Source of the DNA: Nocardia aurea
Lineage (GTDB): Bacteria; Actinomycetota; Actinomycetes; Mycobacteriales; Mycobacteriaceae
Direction of reading: 5' to 3'
Length of the DNA: 64,000 nucleotides
Assembly (NCBI RefSeq): GCF_003123685.1
Contig: NZ_QCYJ01000115.1
Location: forward strand, 216,598-280,597
Shown here in pieces: positions 50,830 through 59,671 of this stretch. The notes under the pieces are model-generated. The model was given only the letters and a program-made list of their open reading frames with translations, ran no database searches and was not told where the DNA came from. Position 1 is the stretch's first letter; each line of letters begins with the position of its first letter. The translations under genes and the position numbers were made by a program.

Positions 50830-51707
50830 CGATCTCCAAGGACTGCATCGGAGGCGGGCGCTGGTATGGCCAGGGTGCAGCGTGTGAAGGTCCGTTCGTG
50901 GTTGGTGAACCGTTGGGTGTCCGCGCACGCCGCTGTCACTGAGTTCGCGATCTGGTCCGAGGGCCGACGTGGTTCTTCGAGTTCGACGATCAACTGTCCT
51001 GTGGCTGTGGTGAGCAGTCGAATGACAGCGGGTCTGGCGTCGGGCAAGATTTTGAAGTCCTCGGCCGGTTGGCTGGTGATGTCGGGGTCGTTGATCAACG
51101 CGCGATATGTGGCGTCGACCGTCTCGATGACTTCGGTCCATCCGAGTTGAGACAGGGTTGTGAGCGCGTCGAGCTGGGCTACGGTCGGGATCACGCCGAT
51201 CTTGGATTCGACCAGAATCCGCTCGGCCGACCCGGATAATGCGGGAGGCTGGCTGCGGACCTGGGCGTCGGGCGCGGGCGCCGAGTCGAGGAAGTGGACT
51301 CCGACTGTCCTCATGCGGGTCAGCTGTGTGACCGCCGCTCGGCCGGAGGGGCCGAGGTTGGCCAAATGTTCGCGAGAAGGCACAATGAGACGCCCGCCCC
51401 CCGAGTCCGCGATCGAATCCATGACCTGCCACAACACCTCGGCGCGTCGCGCGGGAGTGAAAACCGGAGCGAGATCCACACTCCACGAGTGGGCGACTTC
51501 GCGCAGTCGGCTCACCACGGTCGCGGAAGGGTCACGGCGATCGAGTTCGGTAAGCAGATTGTGTACCAGCAGTTCGGGCGCGAGAGGCTCGAATACGACT
51601 TGGCCTCGGCCGAATCCGTAGCGTGCGGCGTAGTCGAACATCAGGCGGTGTAGCGGGTTGGCGGCGTTGCGGGGAACCAGTTCCGAGCGGGCATATCCGA
51701 TCCACAT
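50826..51707 (-). CDS. Unassigned protein with a resolvase-like N-terminal pattern
   Basis: 293 residues from ATG 51707, with GGGG upstream. Residues 1-~140 have the order of a serine recombinase catalytic fold: MWIGYARSEL, then EVLWQVMDSIADSGGGRLIV, PSREHLANLGPSGRAAVTQL and GVHFLDS. The key Ser of the Y-x-R-V-S motif is displaced and the usual D-R-L-x-R is REHL-A-N, so recombinase activity is doubtful. The C-terminal ~130 residues are unlike any HTH I know (TVAQLDALTTLSQLGWTEVI). It forms an operon with the DUF4254 gene. Confidence 0.5.
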   Translation of the reverse strand: MWIGYARSELVPRNAANPLHRLMFDYAARYGFGRGQVVFEPLAPELLVHNLLTELDRRDPSATVVSRLREVAHSWSVDLAPVFTPARRAEVLWQVMDSIADSGGGRLIVPSREHLANLGPSGRAAVTQLTRMRTVGVHFLDSAPAPDAQVRSQPPALSGSAERILVESKIGVIPTVAQLDALTTLSQLGWTEVIETVDATYRALINDPDITSQPAEDFKILPDARPAVIRLLTTATGQLIVELEEPRRPSDQIANSVTAACADTQRFTNHERTFTRCTLAIPAPASDAVLGDR

Positions 51708-52103
51708 CACGGTGTCCCCGACTACTGGTGTGTTCTTGCAATGCACAGCATCGCGGCGGATGCGTGGCAACTGTGCGGGATAGCTTGCTTTTGCCCGGCG
51801 GGGTGAGTTGCGTGCAACAGGACTGGTCGGTGGGTATGCATTTCGAGAGCCTCCTTGTTTCGGGTTCGGCACCCGGCGACGACGAGGTGGTCCAGACCTC
51901 ATAGGCGAAGCATTTGTCGGCCGATCCGGTGGGCTGGTTGCGTCCAAGCTGGGGCGAGGAAGCAACTGACCGGCCGGCCCGAGCGTTGGACTTCAGCGTG
52001 GCTGCTGTCGCGAGCTGAAGGAAGGTGTTTGCTGTGGACAGAAAATTTGTCCACACGCCCCGATCTGCGCGTGTGCGATCCTGGGTGCGACGGGAAGGAA
52101 TCG
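51708..52103. other. Divergent intergenic region
   Basis: About 400 bases between the unassigned gene and the serine hydrolase gene; both transcripts must begin here. Nothing further recognised. Confidence 0.35.
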
Positions 52104-53408
52104 ATGGACAGCGACTTCCAGACCAGGCTTTCCTCGCGTGTAGCCGACATCCAGGTCAGCGCGGGGATCCCGAGTGTGCTCGTGGCGGTCGGCCTCGGCG
52201 GCGTCGTGCGAGCTGTCGCAGTATCGGGCTACGCCGATGTCGAAGCCAAGCAGGTCGCCACCAGCGAGAGCTGCTATCGCATCGGCTCGATCACCAAGAC
52301 CTTCACCGCCGCGCTGACGCTGCTGCTCGCCGAGCGTGGAGCAATGGGCCTGGATGACCCGATCGCCAAGTTTCTCCCGGGGACACCGTTCGGGCATGTT
52401 CCGCTGCGCATGTTGTTGTCGCATACCAGCGGGTTGCAACGGGAAGCCCCCACCGATATGTGGGAGAGCATGCAGGGCCCCTCGCCCACTCAGCTCCGTG
52501 AGATGTTCTCCCGGGTCGAGTTCGTGGCCCAGCCTGGACAACGCTGGCACTACTCCAATCTCGGCTACGCGATCTTGGGCCAAGTAATCGAATCCATCCT
52601 CGGGCGATCGTGTGAATCCGCGATCACCGCAACGCTGCTCGAACCATTGGGGCTGGAGCACACCTGTTGGAACCGGCCTGACGACGCGATGATCGGATAC
52701 CGGCTGGATCCGTTCGTGGCTACCGTGCATCGCGAACCGGTGATGGATCAAGGCGCTGTCGGGGTGGGCGGACAGATGTGGTCGACCGCCGGCGATCTCC
52801 TGCGGTGGGGGTATGTACTCACCGGTGGTGAACCAGAAGTGCTACCCGGCAACGTGATCGAGAAGATGCATACCCTGCACGTCATGGTCGACACGGCGGG
52901 ATGGACCAGAGGATGGGGTCTGGGCCTGATCTTGGAGCGGCGTGACGACACTGTCGTGTCCGGCCACACCGGAGCGATGCCCGGCTTCCAATCCGCACTC
53001 GTCCTCGATCGCCCCACTGGCATGGCGGTCACGGTGCTGACCAACATCACCCGCGGTGTCACCCCCGGCGATCTGGCCACCGACATACTGCGCGAGGCCA
53101 TCGCCGAACAACCCTCCCCGCCTACCCCTGAGTGGCGTCCTGCGACGTGTCCTGCGCACATCTCGCCGTTGCTGGGCAGTTGGTGGTCCGAAGCCGACGA
53201 AACGGTGTTCCGGTGGGAAATCGACGGCTTGCATGCCTACCTGGCCAGTGCTCCAGCAACGACCGATACCCGATTCGTCGAAGAAGGACCCGGACGATTC
53301 CGCGCCGCGCACGGACGATTCCAGGGCGAACTCTTGCTCGTGACCGATGCAGGAAGTGGCATCGAGATGCGTTGGGCTACCTACCCGTTCACGCGTTCAC
53401 CGCGTTGA
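52104..53408 (+). CDS. Class-C beta-lactamase-fold serine hydrolase
   Basis: 434 residues from ATG 52104, with GGGAAGGAA upstream. The S-x-x-K motif is GSITKTFTAAL (~58-68), the Tyr motif HYSNLGYAILG (~152) and the third motif is HTGAMPGFQS, in place of K-T-G. This is the set of esterase / D-aminopeptidase-like penicillin-binding-fold enzymes; no signal peptide is evident, so it is probably an intracellular esterase or peptidase. A C-terminal lipocalin-like domain (~345-430) follows. Its last 20 bases overlap the convergent regulator gene. Confidence 0.85.
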   Translation: MDSDFQTRLSSRVADIQVSAGIPSVLVAVGLGGVVRAVAVSGYADVEAKQVATSESCYRIGSITKTFTAALTLLLAERGAMGLDDPIAKFLPGTPFGHVPLRMLLSHTSGLQREAPTDMWESMQGPSPTQLREMFSRVEFVAQPGQRWHYSNLGYAILGQVIESILGRSCESAITATLLEPLGLEHTCWNRPDDAMIGYRLDPFVATVHREPVMDQGAVGVGGQMWSTAGDLLRWGYVLTGGEPEVLPGNVIEKMHTLHVMVDTAGWTRGWGLGLILERRDDTVVSGHTGAMPGFQSALVLDRPTGMAVTVLTNITRGVTPGDLATDILREAIAEQPSPPTPEWRPATCPAHISPLLGSWWSEADETVFRWEIDGLHAYLASAPATTDTRFVEEGPGRFRAAHGRFQGELLLVTDAGSGIEMRWATYPFTRSPR

Positions 53409-54567
53409 ATTCGAGCAGCCGATCGGCGACCGGGGTGACAGCGGGGTCACCACAGGCACACAAGACGAGCTCGATCGCACAGAACATCCGCCGAACCCGC
53501 GGTGAGACAGCTCCGCTGCCGAGCCGAGTTATCGCGTCATCGACAGTGAGGGCGGCAGCCTCATGTTGACCGAGACGTAGTTGCGCATCTGCTTGCTCGA
53601 GAAACCAGATGGTGCGGTTGCGGACGAACCGCTCAGCGCTACCGGCCGAAGCCTGCTCTTGTAGGGCGTCTATCGCGTGACCATGGTGGCCGAGATCGAG
53701 CAGGCACGAACCTCGATGCCCGGCCAACGCGGCAGCATCGAAAACCTCCAACCACGGCGGATCCGGTTGGTCCGGACGATGTCGAGACAGCTCCGACTCC
53801 GCTTCCGTGAGCATCTGCGTGCACAACTCGGATTCCCCTAGGCGGGCGTGCGCACGGGCGGACATCGTCAGAACGAAGGCCGACAAGCGGCGATTGCCGC
53901 TCCGGCGAGCCCACGACAAGGCTCCGTAGGCGCGTTCGGCACCACGATCCGGCTCGCCGGACCAGGTGCTGACGAACGCCGCGTTCGGGCCACCGATGAA
54001 CGCCAGTAGATCCAAAGCACCCGCCTGTTCAGCCGCGAGTCGTGAAGCAGCGAAAGCCTTCTCGGCCAGCGCGACGCTGCCGCGATCGAACAACATCCAC
54101 CCCGACAACTGGTGCGCCTCAGCGATGAGACGACCCAACGCCCGCTGGCGCGCGGAATCCAGCCGCGAGGCAAGCTGCTGAGCTGCGCGGGCGTGGGCAG
54201 CGAGATCGTCGAGATGTGCAGTAGCCATCGTGTGATCGGCTGCACGCACCCTCGCGATCAGCGCGCGCAGAACAGGCACCGCAGCATCTGGGTCCAAGAC
54301 CACAACTCGCGGCACCAGGACTCCATCGGTGAAAGGCGCGGCCAGTCGACGAAGAACACCGTTGGCTTCGAGAACGTTATCGAGACGGTCGACAAGATCA
54401 GGTTGCGGACGTCGCTGCGCCTTCTCGATCCGAGCCAGCAGATCATGACTGGCCAACACCATCGGAGCTAGTCGGCGCAGTGAGAGTCTCGCCATTTCGC
54501 GGCGGGCGCGTAGCTCCGCGCCGAACAGTGCCTCAGCAGTGTCGCGTGGGTCGAATCGGTAGGGCAC
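53389..54567 (-). CDS. XRE-type regulator with TPR-like repeats
   Basis: 392 residues from GTG 54567 (GTG 54576 also possible). The N-terminal HTH is GAELRARREMARLSLRRLAP, then MVLASHDLLARIEKAQRRPQ. The rest is helical repeats typical of the large actinobacterial cytoplasmic regulator group (WMLFDRGSVALAEKAFAASR, MLTEAESELSRHRPDQPDPP, ELVLCACGDPAVTPVADRLL). The same open frame upstream (to 54915) contains a fragment of a different protein and is not part of this gene. Confidence 0.75.
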   Translation of the reverse strand: MPYRFDPRDTAEALFGAELRARREMARLSLRRLAPMVLASHDLLARIEKAQRRPQPDLVDRLDNVLEANGVLRRLAAPFTDGVLVPRVVVLDPDAAVPVLRALIARVRAADHTMATAHLDDLAAHARAAQQLASRLDSARQRALGRLIAEAHQLSGWMLFDRGSVALAEKAFAASRLAAEQAGALDLLAFIGGPNAAFVSTWSGEPDRGAERAYGALSWARRSGNRRLSAFVLTMSARAHARLGESELCTQMLTEAESELSRHRPDQPDPPWLEVFDAAALAGHRGSCLLDLGHHGHAIDALQEQASAGSAERFVRNRTIWFLEQADAQLRLGQHEAAALTVDDAITRLGSGAVSPRVRRMFCAIELVLCACGDPAVTPVADRLLEFNAVNA

Positions 54568-54576
54568 AACTGCCAC

Positions 54577-54915
54577 CGTCCTATTATCACCGCCGTAGCC
54601 GGTCAAGGCTAATGCGCGGGGGCGATGATTACATGTGGGTCGGCGCCGCAGCGCGCCTGCACCACGCAGTGCTCGTCGGACATCGACTTCCACTGCCCGC
54701 CCCAGAAACTCCGGACGACAGCCCCTCGGCGAGGTGCCGCTGGTCCGGGGGAGAGCCGAACGGTTTCTGTTTGAGTAGTGAGTCTTGGCCAGGTCGGCGG
54801 GAACGTCGCACCAGATCTCGACGGCGCGCGAGTTTCGGATTCCAGTTCGTGCGAAGCGCAGGTCGCGTGGCTTGAACCACCATGAATCGATGACGACGGC
54901 ATCTGGGATGAGCAA
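54577..54915 (-). pseudogene. Fragment of a P-loop kinase-like gene
   Basis: The translation from 54915 reads VVIDSWWFKPRDLRFARTGI, then RNSRAVEIWCDVPADLAKTH and YSNRNRSAL before it loses sense. These are the late segments of an AAA / adenylate-kinase-like ATP-binding protein. The Walker A half is absent, and the 3' half breaks off with Pro/Arg-rich out-of-frame sequence. It is in the same open frame as the regulator, giving an artificial fusion. Reading this as a decayed gene is my inference. Confidence 0.4.
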
Positions 54916-54941
54916 CCTGACCTACAGGACAGGTCAGGTTG
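54913..54941. promoter_or_regulatory. 11-bp inverted repeat with 7-base spacer
   Basis: CAACCTGACCT (54913-54923) and AGGTCAGGTTG (54931-54941) are exact inverse copies. It lies at the border between the kinase remnant and the AT-richer defence-like stretch. It could be an operator or a bidirectional terminator, as the membrane-protein gene on the same strand ends about 140 bases away. Confidence 0.5.
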
Positions 54942-55081
54942 AAGTCACCTGATTTCCAAGGGGAGGAGTCGGATACGAAAGCGTTGCCCGAAGGGATAGT
55001 TCCCCTGCTGGATGAAGTTACTTGCAGCAAGGCGACCCCCTGATGTCGGCAGTCTAGTAGTTTACAAACGAAATAAAAGAG

Positions 55082-55981
55082 TCACTTCCTGTATGGTCCG
55101 AGATAGTTCCGAGAGCATTCCTCAGGGTATGCGCAAAGTCGATATCGCATTTTTCCTCCAGCCGACGCAGGGTCGGACATTGGAGTATATGCTCGATCGT
55201 AGTGATTGGACATTGTGATAAACCGAAAGGGATTTCCACCATCGTCAATAACCAGTGAGCGACCGTCTTCGAATCCTATATTTACGACAAACTTGCAGTC
55301 GCATTGATCCGCCCGCACATCGACTTTGAAAGCTATCGTCTCATCCAGCGCCAGCGTGACAGCATGGGTCTTGATATAATCGAATTCGGTGTATTTTCCA
55401 GAAAATATTGATTTCGCTTCGAGTACGTCACCAGCGTTAAGGTCGAAGCCGATCTCCTGCGCGTCGGTTACGCCTTGTGAGCCGACTGTCAAGATGGTCC
55501 CAGATGGTGGCGGCCTCCTTTCCAGTACTTTTGCGGTAAGGCTAATTATTTGTACTGGTGTAAAATTTTGGCCAGTTATCTTGAAGTAGAGAGAAGCGTT
55601 AAGTAGCCCAGGACGTTGGGGATCGTAGACGGGGAAGCCGGTTTTCGGCCAATCTTGCGCGACGGCCGCCAGTGGCGCATCGTCACCGTCCATTTCGACA
55701 GCTATTGGCGATACTTTGGAGCCTGGAGAATTTTGGGGCCCTATTACCCCTTCTGCGCGCGCTGGAGGCGTTGCGTTGTCCCTCTTGTCGCGATCAGTCT
55801 CTTTGGCATGCTCTTCGGCAACGGCATGATCCGGCTGCTGTAGCCAGATGATGACTCCCGCCGACACGGTTACAACAACCAATATGGCTGTGCAGATGGC
55901 GACTAGCCATCTGCGACGTTCGGACCAGAAATTGTTCTGAATATTTCCGTCACCATGCTGAAGTGCAATTTGCTTTTTCAT
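55082..55981 (-). CDS. Membrane protein with N-terminal amyloid-type motif
   Basis: 299 residues from ATG 55981. Residues ~5-19 hold LQHGDGNIQNNF, which matches the C-terminal QSGDNNTQNNTF of the protein encoded just upstream. A transmembrane helix follows (~26-47, LVAICTAILVVVTVSAGVII), then an acidic linker and an outer beta-rich domain of ~200 residues (SLYFKITGQNFTPVQIISLT, FRFITMSNHYDRAY) with no family assigned. G-D-x-N-x-Q motifs of this kind mediate amyloid-type protein-protein signalling in bacterial immune pairs. The gene has lower GC than its surroundings. The motif placed on the inner side of the membrane suggests it is the partner of the 56018 protein. Confidence 0.65.
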   Translation of the reverse strand: MKKQIALQHGDGNIQNNFWSERRRWLVAICTAILVVVTVSAGVIIWLQQPDHAVAEEHAKETDRDKRDNATPPARAEGVIGPQNSPGSKVSPIAVEMDGDDAPLAAVAQDWPKTGFPVYDPQRPGLLNASLYFKITGQNFTPVQIISLTAKVLERRPPPSGTILTVGSQGVTDAQEIGFDLNAGDVLEAKSIFSGKYTEFDYIKTHAVTLALDETIAFKVDVRADQCDCKFVVNIGFEDGRSLVIDDGGNPFRFITMSNHYDRAYTPMSDPASAGGKMRYRLCAYPEECSRNYLGPYRK

Positions 55982-56017
55982 CCGAACCCCGAATGTCGAA
56001 AACCCATGCAGGCGCCA

Positions 56018-56395
56018 TTAGTTGAATGTGTTGTTTTGAGTGTTGTTGTCGCCTGACTGCACTGCCACCTGTGCGTGCCGAAGATCGACAAGGTGTCGCG
56101 CACGGTCGGCTTCCGAGTGAGGCAATGCGCTCAGAAGCTGTGCCGCCAAAGTCTGCAACTCACTGTCGTTTGCGCCGCCAATTCGGGCAATAGCTGCTTC
56201 CAGCGCCGCAACGTTTCCGCCAGGCGTTGCTTCGTTGGCTTCAAGCGCGGTCCTGACATCAGGATCGTCGCCTCCACGGCTGACTCTGCGCCGAATCGCT
56301 TGATAGACCTCTCGCACCGTCGCCGATGCCGCATCCTGACCGCCAGCCGCAGCACCCGCGATCAACGCTGTAATGATCACTGTCAACGGATCCAT
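56018..56395 (-). CDS. Bell-like protein with C-terminal amyloid-type motif
   Basis: 125 residues; GAGGCGG precedes ATG 56395. The start (MDPLTVIITALIAGAAAGGQ DA-type, then ATVREVYQAIRRRVSR) is a hydrophobic helix followed by amphipathic helices, as in the small actinobacterial helical (Bell/HeLo-like) effectors. The middle has two helical blocks (LEANEATPGGNVAALEAAIA, LQTLAAQLLSALPHSEADRA). The C-terminus is LRHAQVAVQSGDNNTQNNTF, the PP/RHIM-like amyloid signalling pattern. In known systems such a protein nucleates into fibres and permeabilises the membrane on signal. It is 36 bases upstream of the membrane protein sharing the motif. Confidence 0.72.
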   Translation of the reverse strand: MDPLTVIITALIAGAAAGGQDAASATVREVYQAIRRRVSRGGDDPDVRTALEANEATPGGNVAALEAAIARIGGANDSELQTLAAQLLSALPHSEADRARHLVDLRHAQVAVQSGDNNTQNNTFN

Positions 56396-57253
56396 GCTGT
56401 CTTACCGCCTCATTAACTACCATCCAGCGTGTCAAGCCTAATCTAAACCATCTGCCCACCAGGCCGTTTACGAATGCTCATGACGGACTAAACTCACATA
56501 CCGACCGATATGTTTGTGAGAAATTAGTCAGTCAGAAGACTTGACCATATTGCACGGCACCCTGTGCACCGTCTCGTGGCCATACCTTGTACGTAGCAAT
56601 TCAACGTGAGTCGTTCCAACGCCGCCGACGCCAGGTAGGTCGACATCAACCAGAAGCTTGTCGAGCGGGAGGCTCGCACCGGGCTGGCCGCGTCCGCTCT
56701 CCGTCGCTTTACGCACCAAAGCTGCAACCTGGAACAACAAAAGCTACCAACTTGTGACGGAAATGCTGCCTCGCCGCTAGTGAACTGCCACCCCGACATC
56801 GCCCCCGGAGTCGCGACCGTCGCCCTCGCTTCGGAACCCCGACACCACCAACTACCTGAGCCACGAGGACGCAAGCAGCGACCACCGCCTACGACGCCCT
56901 TCAACCTCTACCTCGGTTACCCCACAGTCCGCTGCACTATTGCTGTTCCGTGGCCCGTCACGCGCGAGGACTGAAGTCACGCAGGACGAGTCGGACACGG
57001 CACCCGTGAAGTCCAGGAAATGAGTAGACTCCCCCCGGTTTACAGACACTGCCAGTTTTCGGAACGAGATTTCCGTCTGGTTCGAGAACCATCGCAAATT
57101 CCGGCCGCGCGGTCGGCGCTCAAATATGCGAGTTCGCAGTGATATTCGCCAACTATCGAGATTTGTTAGATCTCGAGTCGGTCCTCGGTCCACCAGAGCG
57201 AGAGGACTTGATAACATTCGTGTCCTACAAGGATCGAGGCTAAGATCCCGCAC
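56396..57253. other. Gap between the amyloid-motif pair and the Mrr-type gene
   Basis: About 860 bases, AT-richer than the average. A reverse-strand frame at 56528-56740 (LPLDKLLVDVDLPGVGGVGT, THVELLRTRYGHETVHRVPC) has protein-like composition but no start context or known relatives, so it may be a remnant. Divergent promoters for both flanking genes must lie here. Confidence 0.4.
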
Positions 57254-57922
57254 GTGGAGTACATCAGGACACCTGCGCAGGCTGAACAGAACGCGGCAAG
57301 AAAGATGCGCGAGTTGGGCTTCTTCGACGCAGTTGCCACAACCGGTGGTGCGGACGGCGGTATCGATGTGCGGGCATCAAACGCGGTTGCCCAGGTCAAG
57401 TGGCGTGGAGGCGTGACCGGAAGACCGGAGTTGCAACGGCTTTTCGGTGCGCGAGGTGCGGACTTCAGCAGTAAACTGCTCTTCTTCTCGGCAACTGGTT
57501 ACTCGCAACAGGCACATGAGTACGCGATGAGTTCAGGCATCGCTCTGTTCACCTATGAGCCGACCGGCGATCTTCGTCCGGAAAACCGGCTAGCCAGCAG
57601 TTTGGTCAATAGCGCTAACCCTACGTCCGCTCCACCACCGAAACCCTCGACGATATCCTCTAGTTGGTCGCCCTCGCGTGCAGCTACGCGCGGTGACCAG
57701 CCGATCGGTTGCGCACCTGAGTTGGTCCTTGTCATTGCTGGCTTTATCTGTTCGATTGGTGCAGGGACTGGTTTTCACCGTCTCCTGAACCCAGAGGACG
57801 GAGATCGGTGGGGTGACGATGCGCAGAGCTTGCTGTTCTTCTTGGCAATCGTAGCAGTCGGGTGCTGGGGAGGGCTCATATTCTTGATCCGTAAGCGAAT
57901 CAAGAATTGGCAAGACAAATAG
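57254..57922 (+). CDS. Membrane-tethered Mrr-type nuclease domain protein
   Basis: 222 residues from GTG 57254. Residues ~1-100 are an Mrr_cat PD-(D/E)xK domain: AEQNAARKMRELGFFDAVAT, DGGIDVRASNAVAQVKWRGG (Asp ~36, Q-V-K ~46-48) and SKLLFFSATGYSQQAHEYA. A Ser/Pro linker leads to two transmembrane helices (~157-176 and ~193-213). Mrr-type nucleases cut foreign or modified DNA; a C-terminal membrane anchor would place the nuclease at the inner membrane face. The catalytic residues are intact. No methylase gene is near. Confidence 0.82.
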   Translation: MEYIRTPAQAEQNAARKMRELGFFDAVATTGGADGGIDVRASNAVAQVKWRGGVTGRPELQRLFGARGADFSSKLLFFSATGYSQQAHEYAMSSGIALFTYEPTGDLRPENRLASSLVNSANPTSAPPPKPSTISSSWSPSRAATRGDQPIGCAPELVLVIAGFICSIGAGTGFHRLLNPEDGDRWGDDAQSLLFFLAIVAVGCWGGLIFLIRKRIKNWQDK

Positions 57923-57993
57923 CTCGTCGGAACCTTGCTTCCGCAAGCAGCACATCTGCATCAAATGTTCTGCGGGGTATTCGAAGTTCGATT

Positions 57994-59214
57994 TCAGTCG
58001 GTGAACTCCTGCTCCCGATACGCACCGAGGCCCCGCAGCAGTGTGGCCAACAGCGACTTCACGACCGCGCGAGGACGGTCAGTGAGGTCGAGCAACGTCG
58101 CCCCGGTAGCGCGTTCGTAGTTGTCCGCGGTGTAGGGCTCCCCTTCCGGTCCGTGGCGATGCGCGCTTCTGGTGTAAGAACGGGCCCCACGTAGACCAGT
58201 GATAATCAATCCGAACCGCCACGTACCAGTGAAGCCGTACTGTTGGCCGACGACAGCCGCCAGACGGATGAGCAGGTCGGTGTGGTTGATGATCAGGCTC
58301 TCGAAGACGACCTCGGTGTCGGGTGGACGTGGATTCACATTCTGGAACTGAGCGGTGAATACCGGACGCTCGGATGCCAGCAGCAGGGTGCCGTTCTCGT
58401 GGAATGCAATCTCGGCCGCGCCGCCATCGCCTTCCCATCGTCGACCGTTGTACATGCCGGTGGTGATGGCGACACCGTTGGCTCGTCGTCCGAATCCGTG
58501 GGCATCGACCAGGTTCGGCGAGCATTCGCGGTGCTCGGGTCGGGCGACAGCCTGCATGAGGTCCAACACAGGACGCTGCCAGGCGTTTGATTCGATGAGG
58601 GGAACGAGGAGGTCGTCGGGTGCGCCGAGCGGCTCGGCGAGGATCACCACGATACTGTCGCGCCCCTTCCGCGGTCCGAGTCCCTCAAGCGCGGAGCGGG
58701 TTTCGGCGAGGACGTCCTTCTGCCCCGCCAAGCGGAGTTGGTGCCAGCGCAACACTTCCTCGTGGGGCAGGACTCGATTCTCCACATTGCCGCGCCCGTA
58801 GTAGCGGCCATCGACCATATGTGGCGCGCGCGGGGACTGTGGGATATGAACCAGCAAATAGCCGTGTCCAGGTTGACCGTCTGCCACGATCACGGTCGTC
58901 GCGATCCGGACGGGCTCGTGTACCGCGGTGGTGGCGATGCTCTCGATTCGTTCGGGTAGTCCCTTGAGTTCGACTGGAGACAGACTCGGTGATGTGCCCT
59001 TTGCGAGGTCACCTTCGTCTACCCCGATGATGATGGTGCCGCCGTCGAGCGCGAAGGCGGCGATGTCGCACGCGATCTTCTTGTTTGCCGATCTGCCAGG
59101 ATCGACGGTTCGTTTGAGATCGCGGTAGTGGTCTTCGACCAACAGGTTGCCTGCCACTGCGGTGCGCAGTTCGTCCTCGCTGCGAGGTGTCCAGAATGGA
59201 CCGATGGTCGTCAC
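57994..59214 (-). CDS. AlbA_2 / Schlafen-like ATP-binding domain protein
   Basis: 406 residues from ATG 59214. Residues ~10-170 match the AlbA_2 (divergent AAA_4) domain: EDHYRDLKRTVDP, then KKIACDIAAFALDGGTIIIG, VDEG and a late GRYYGRGNVENRVLPHEEV. The C-terminal ~230 residues form an unassigned alpha/beta domain (AEIAFHENGTLLLASERPVF, TWRFGLIITGLRGARS). AlbA_2 proteins occur in transcription regulators and in defence loci. It lies next to the Mrr-type gene (convergent) and the decayed PIN gene, supporting a defence context. Confidence 0.78.
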   Translation of the reverse strand: MTTIGPFWTPRSEDELRTAVAGNLLVEDHYRDLKRTVDPGRSANKKIACDIAAFALDGGTIIIGVDEGDLAKGTSPSLSPVELKGLPERIESIATTAVHEPVRIATTVIVADGQPGHGYLLVHIPQSPRAPHMVDGRYYGRGNVENRVLPHEEVLRWHQLRLAGQKDVLAETRSALEGLGPRKGRDSIVVILAEPLGAPDDLLVPLIESNAWQRPVLDLMQAVARPEHRECSPNLVDAHGFGRRANGVAITTGMYNGRRWEGDGGAAEIAFHENGTLLLASERPVFTAQFQNVNPRPPDTEVVFESLIINHTDLLIRLAAVVGQQYGFTGTWRFGLIITGLRGARSYTRSAHRHGPEGEPYTADNYERATGATLLDLTDRPRAVVKSLLATLLRGLGAYREQEFTD

Positions 59215-59220
59215 GAGCAG

Positions 59221-59596
59221 TCAGCGTAATGCCAGGCACCGACATGTTTTTCGACAGACAGAGCCAGCAAGGGATCGCCTGGACGGGTGACCCGTTCGTT
59301 TGGTGTCGAGGAAGTCCCATTCGTCACCCAGTACCCAACGCAATGCCGACAGTTTGCCGATGAGCATTCCCAACTCGAAGGCGTCGTACGGCCCGAGATT
59401 CTCGATACCGTAGGTTTCCTCGATCCCTTTACGTCCCTGACGAGCGACGCGCTCGTGCTTCGCGAGTTCTTCGGTCTTGCCTTTCGGCGATCAACTCGCG
59501 GTCATGCCGCAGTGAACGCTCGTACCACACCTTGTCGATCTCCCTTTCAGCGGCAAGGATCTCGTTCAGCCCGCGTGGGTCGTCTGGGAACCACAT
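59221..59596 (-). pseudogene. Frameshifted ORF ending in a conserved LGDEWDFLDT motif
   Basis: From ATG 59596 the frame reads MWFPDDPRGLNEILAAEREI, then DKVWYERSLRHDRELIAE, and becomes nonsense (RQDRRTREARARR). The +1 frame from the same point continues GKTEELAKHERVARQGRKGI, EETYGIENLGPYDAFELGML and IGKLSALRWVLGDEWDFLDT, which is the usual end of a family of small actinobacterial proteins of unknown function. The breakpoint is the TTT run at 59482-59484 (+ strand); removing one base restores one reading frame. A true decay or a sequencing error are both possible. Confidence 0.6.
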
Positions 59597-59671
59597 CTCG
59601 GCGACGAGTTCGTCCAGGTAGCCATTGAACTCGTCGCGCAGGCATTGTTCGAGTCCGTCGACCCTGAGCCT

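Noticed and set aside
56528..56740. Short reverse ORF with protein-like composition
   Set aside because: No start context, no recognised relatives, and the flanking frame is lost; too weak to call.
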